Assembly (NCBI GenBank): GCA_029256865.1
Contig: JARIEH010000212.1
Span: 1 to 7,179 of the forward strand
DNA length: 7,179 nt
Direction of reading: 5' to 3'
Origin: Psychrobacter sp.
Lineage (GTDB): Bacteria > Pseudomonadota > Gammaproteobacteria > Pseudomonadales > Moraxellaceae
Shown here: positions 5,339 through 7,179 of the stretch, one piece after another
Layout of the letters: every line of letters starts with the position of its first letter
How positions within the stretch are numbered: the first letter of the stretch is position 1
Translations under genes and position numbers: made by a program
The notes under the pieces: model-generated
Databases searched by the model: none
Seen by the model: only the letters and a program-made list of their open reading frames with translations
Told to the model about the DNA's origin: nothing

Positions 5339-5740
5339 ATGAAAATACTTACTGCAGCCACATTACTAGCCGCAACTGGCCTATTAGGTCTTTCTGGTTG
5401 TGCCTCTACTGGTAACATCACACCGCAATATGTGCCACCAAGTACCTATCAGGGCTATGATTGCCAGACGCTGAGTCAAGAATACAATCGCGTCAACCGC
5501 TACGTTGAAGCCGTACGTAATGAGCAGTCTTCGTTATCTGCCTCTGGCGTGGGCATCGGCGTTTCAGCAGGGCGTTGGGGTATCTCCCCTAATATCAGCT
5601 TTGGTGTTGGTAAAAGTAATAACACTAAAGGTCGTGATGCCAAACTCTCACGCTTATATGGCGAGCGTGATGCCATCATTCAATCTGCTCGCGTTCAACG
5701 CTGTAGCTTTGCCAATGGCATCAAGATTTATGGTGAGTAA
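5339..5740 (+). CDS. Small glycine-rich lipoprotein of unknown function
   Basis: The 133-residue product begins with a signal peptide (MKILTAAT plus a Leu/Ala core) and lipobox LSGC, so C21 should be lipidated; Ala at position 22 suggests outer-membrane sorting. Mature protein: a short Pro/Tyr linker (28-40), a helical segment from YDCQTL to about residue 65, a glycine-rich hydrophobic stretch (70-91), and a second charged helix ending QSARVQRC. C42 and C122 frame the two helices and could form a disulfide. The two helices around a glycine-rich segment suggest a hairpin that could insert in or lie on a membrane, but that is inference. I recall similar unnamed lipoproteins in Acinetobacter and relatives but no function. 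ACGGAG five bases before the ATG supports the start. The J-protein gene follows after 36 bases with no terminator. Confidence 0.75.
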   Translation: MKILTAATLLAATGLLGLSGCASTGNITPQYVPPSTYQGYDCQTLSQEYNRVNRYVEAVRNEQSSLSASGVGIGVSAGRWGISPNISFGVGKSNNTKGRDAKLSRLYGERDAIIQSARVQRCSFANGIKIYGE

Positions 5741-5776
5741 GAACATCTAACTCACATTTACTAAATAAGATTATTC

Positions 5777-6880
5777 ATGGATAACATTCATACCTATTAC
5801 GATATCTTGATGGTTTCTCGAAATGCCTCTCAAGAAGTTATTCGAGCAGCTTTCAAATCCTTATGCCAAAAATATCATCCTGATAGGAATTCTCATCCGA
5901 ATGCCGAGCGTATAATTCAGCAATGTAACGAGGCATACAGTATTTTATCAAATTCTGTTGAGCGTACTAAATATGATAAGCAACTGTTAGATTATGAAAA
6001 AAAAGTTAACCATACTTATAGAGAGAAAAGCTATAGTCAATTCCAAGACGAATCTTCTTCGGGCACTCCTGAACGCAAAAATAATACTGTTGTAATTAAT
6101 ATTCCAGATTCGATTTCACTTAGTGGTATTAAGACAAAGTTTCGTAATTCTTCATTCAACATTCCTGATTCAACCAAATCAAACATAAAAGGATTTTCGG
6201 ATTTAATAGCTAAAATAATGATAGCCATAGTTATTACGTTCATCTCACTTATTGCAATTCTATTGATCTATGAATATTATATTGATAACTCCAACTCAAG
6301 TAATGCAGCATATGACATATCTGTTGCTCAACAAGGAGTGCAAGATGCTCAGGACGAATTAAACGAGGCTGCCTTATATTCAGACGAATATCCAGATTAC
6401 TCTTATGAAGCCGATACACCAGAAAGTTTGTATAACGATACTAGCGAAGTGCAGCAAGTATCTACCCCAAATCACGTAACTCACGCTCCTAATGGTCAAC
6501 TCTTCCCATCTTCAGCAGGTTATGTAGCAGGTTATCCACAACTTAATAACAATGGCGCATCTAAACTGACTATTGATAATAGTCAAAATGCTGAAGCTAT
6601 TTTTGGTAAACTCTACTATTTAGATAGCATAGAACCTCAAGCAGTACGTCACTTTTATATTCAAGGAGGCGGCGGATTTAATCTTCGCAACATTAGCGCT
6701 GGAAACTATGATGTTCGATACAAAGATATTGAAAATGGATCTATATCTAAATCTGAGCGTATGCTTATAGAAGAATACGAAGACTATGATGGTATAAGGT
6801 TTAGTAATATATCTATGACTTTATACAAAGTATCCAATGGCAATATGGAGACTTACTCTATTCCTGAGAGTGAATTCTAA
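5777..6880 (+). CDS. Membrane-anchored J-domain protein with an uncharacterised C-terminal domain
   Basis: A class C (type III) J-protein of 367 residues, expected to recruit and stimulate an Hsp70 (DnaK) at the cytoplasmic face of the inner membrane. Residues 6-70 form the J-domain, starting YYDILMVSRNAS, with the essential HPD at 34-36 and the helix IV region ending YDKQL. There is no Gly/Phe-rich or zinc-finger region. A linker (75-140) includes NIPDS twice, 20 residues apart (108-112, 128-132). One transmembrane helix lies at about 144-165, with lysines before it (K138, K146) and acidic residues after it (E166, D170), which predicts N-in/C-out. Then come a short helix (180-198), an acidic Tyr-rich segment (200-222), a low-complexity linker, and a compact C-terminal domain (272-367) containing RHFYIQGGGGFNL, AGNYDVRYKD and MTLYKVSNGNM, likely beta-rich. 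I recall similar tails in other gammaproteobacterial J-proteins but no known function. The ribosome binding site is weak (TAAG). The gene is AT-richer than its neighbours. Confidence 0.85.
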   Translation: MDNIHTYYDILMVSRNASQEVIRAAFKSLCQKYHPDRNSHPNAERIIQQCNEAYSILSNSVERTKYDKQLLDYEKKVNHTYREKSYSQFQDESSSGTPERKNNTVVINIPDSISLSGIKTKFRNSSFNIPDSTKSNIKGFSDLIAKIMIAIVITFISLIAILLIYEYYIDNSNSSNAAYDISVAQQGVQDAQDELNEAALYSDEYPDYSYEADTPESLYNDTSEVQQVSTPNHVTHAPNGQLFPSSAGYVAGYPQLNNNGASKLTIDNSQNAEAIFGKLYYLDSIEPQAVRHFYIQGGGGFNLRNISAGNYDVRYKDIENGSISKSERMLIEEYEDYDGIRFSNISMTLYKVSNGNMETYSIPESEF

Positions 6881-6897
6881 AACTTATCCATTTTAAT

Positions 6898-6936
6898 GCA
6901 AAAAGCCAATACGTTAAGAGCGTATTGGCTTTTTGC
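6898..6936 (+). terminator. Bidirectional terminator shared by the J-protein gene and the convergent thioredoxin gene
   Basis: Perfect 16-bp inverted repeat GCAAAAAGCCAATACG (6898-6913) with its complement at 6921-6936, loop TTAAGAG. The stem contains five T on the plus strand (6930-6934) and five T on the minus strand (6904-6900), so it can stop transcripts from both sides. Confidence 0.85.
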
Positions 6937-6956
6937 TTGTTTTTATTATTAAAACA

Positions 6957-7179
6957 TCACGATGCTTGCAGGCTTTTCACCCACTGCACGATTTGGTCAC
7001 TCGGTAGCGCACCTGACTGACGTGCAACTTCTTTACCCCCTCTAAAAGCCACCATCGTTGGTAAGCTACGAATATTATAAGGGGCTGCCGCTTGCTCATA
7101 CTTATCCGTTTGTAGCTTTGCAAAAACTACTTGCGGCAACTCACTCGCCGCCGACTTAAACTGCGGCGCCATCATAATA
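6957..7179 (-). CDS. trxC: Thioredoxin, C-terminal part (cut by the window edge), probably TrxC-like
   Basis: The frame runs in from the right edge and ends at 6957, giving about 74 residues of the thioredoxin fold. Visible parts are the helix after the active site (MMAPQFKSAA), the strand QVVFAKLQTDKYEQ, the conserved cis-proline loop IRSLPT, the strand MVAFRGGKEV and the final helix IVQWVKSLQAS. The CxxC active site lies just outside the window, so redox activity cannot be seen directly. The ATG at 7175 is internal, since family alignment needs residues upstream. IRSLPT and SGALPSDQIVQWV align better with E. coli TrxC (IRSIPT, NGAVP...SWL) than with TrxA, so thioredoxin 2 is favoured, but its N-terminal zinc-binding CxxC pairs are not visible. 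It reduces cytoplasmic disulfides. It converges on the J-protein gene. Confidence 0.8.
   Translation of the reverse strand, partial: IMMAPQFKSAASELPQVVFAKLQTDKYEQAAAPYNIRSLPTMVAFRGGKEVARQSGALPSDQIVQWVKSLQAS

Noticed and set aside
5505..5750. Plus-strand open frame of 81 codons inside the lipoprotein gene
   Set aside because: It overlaps the lipoprotein in another frame; the lipoprotein has a signal peptide, lipobox and ribosome binding site, the shadow has none.
6037..6243. Minus-strand open frame of 68 codons
   Set aside because: It is antisense to the linker and membrane helix of the J-protein; its hydrophobic look is the complement of that region.

Overview
The window looks like a piece of the chromosome of a Gammaproteobacterium in the Moraxellaceae, most likely Psychrobacter or a close relative. 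This rests on protein sequence resemblance as I remember it, the moderate G+C content, and a non-coding block near 1670-1793 that resembles intergenic repeats I associate with that genus. It is a housekeeping region: every gene is compact and apparently intact apart from the two cut by the window ends. I see no phage, transposase, CRISPR array or recognisable defence island.

Layout. 1-849 (+): the last codons of an unidentified gene, then pnuC, a nicotinamide riboside transporter. 1008-1484 (+): a DUF962/Mpo1-like membrane protein with its metal-binding histidines. 1485-1830: a gene-free convergent gap holding a bidirectional terminator and the candidate repeat. 1831-2622 (-): an SDR oxidoreductase very close to E. 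coli HdhA (7-alpha-hydroxysteroid dehydrogenase). 2749-2952 (-): a self-contained tRNA-Gly(GCC) unit with promoter, gene with encoded CCA, and terminator. 2953-3357: a long AT-rich gene-free stretch with a perfect 16-bp tandem duplication. 3358-4170 (+): an M48-family metalloprotease lipoprotein related to LoiP/BepA, closed by a strong terminator. 4419-5216 (+): bolA followed by a SirB2-like membrane protein, probably one transcript. 5339-6880 (+): a small glycine-rich lipoprotein, then a membrane-anchored J-domain protein, closed by a terminator shared with the convergent gene. 6957-7179 (-): the C-terminal part of a thioredoxin, probably TrxC-like.

How the genes relate. Several products concern envelope or protein quality control (M48 lipoprotein protease, J-protein with a predicted periplasmic tail, small lipoprotein, thioredoxin), but most sit in separate transcription units and no joint pathway is demonstrated. 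The least understood part is the lipoprotein/J-protein pair. The J-protein has a J-domain with HPD, one transmembrane helix and an uncharacterised C-terminal domain, and its DNA is visibly AT-richer than its neighbours. I did not find a clear, previously undescribed multi-gene system; that pair and the intergenic repeat deserve the second look.
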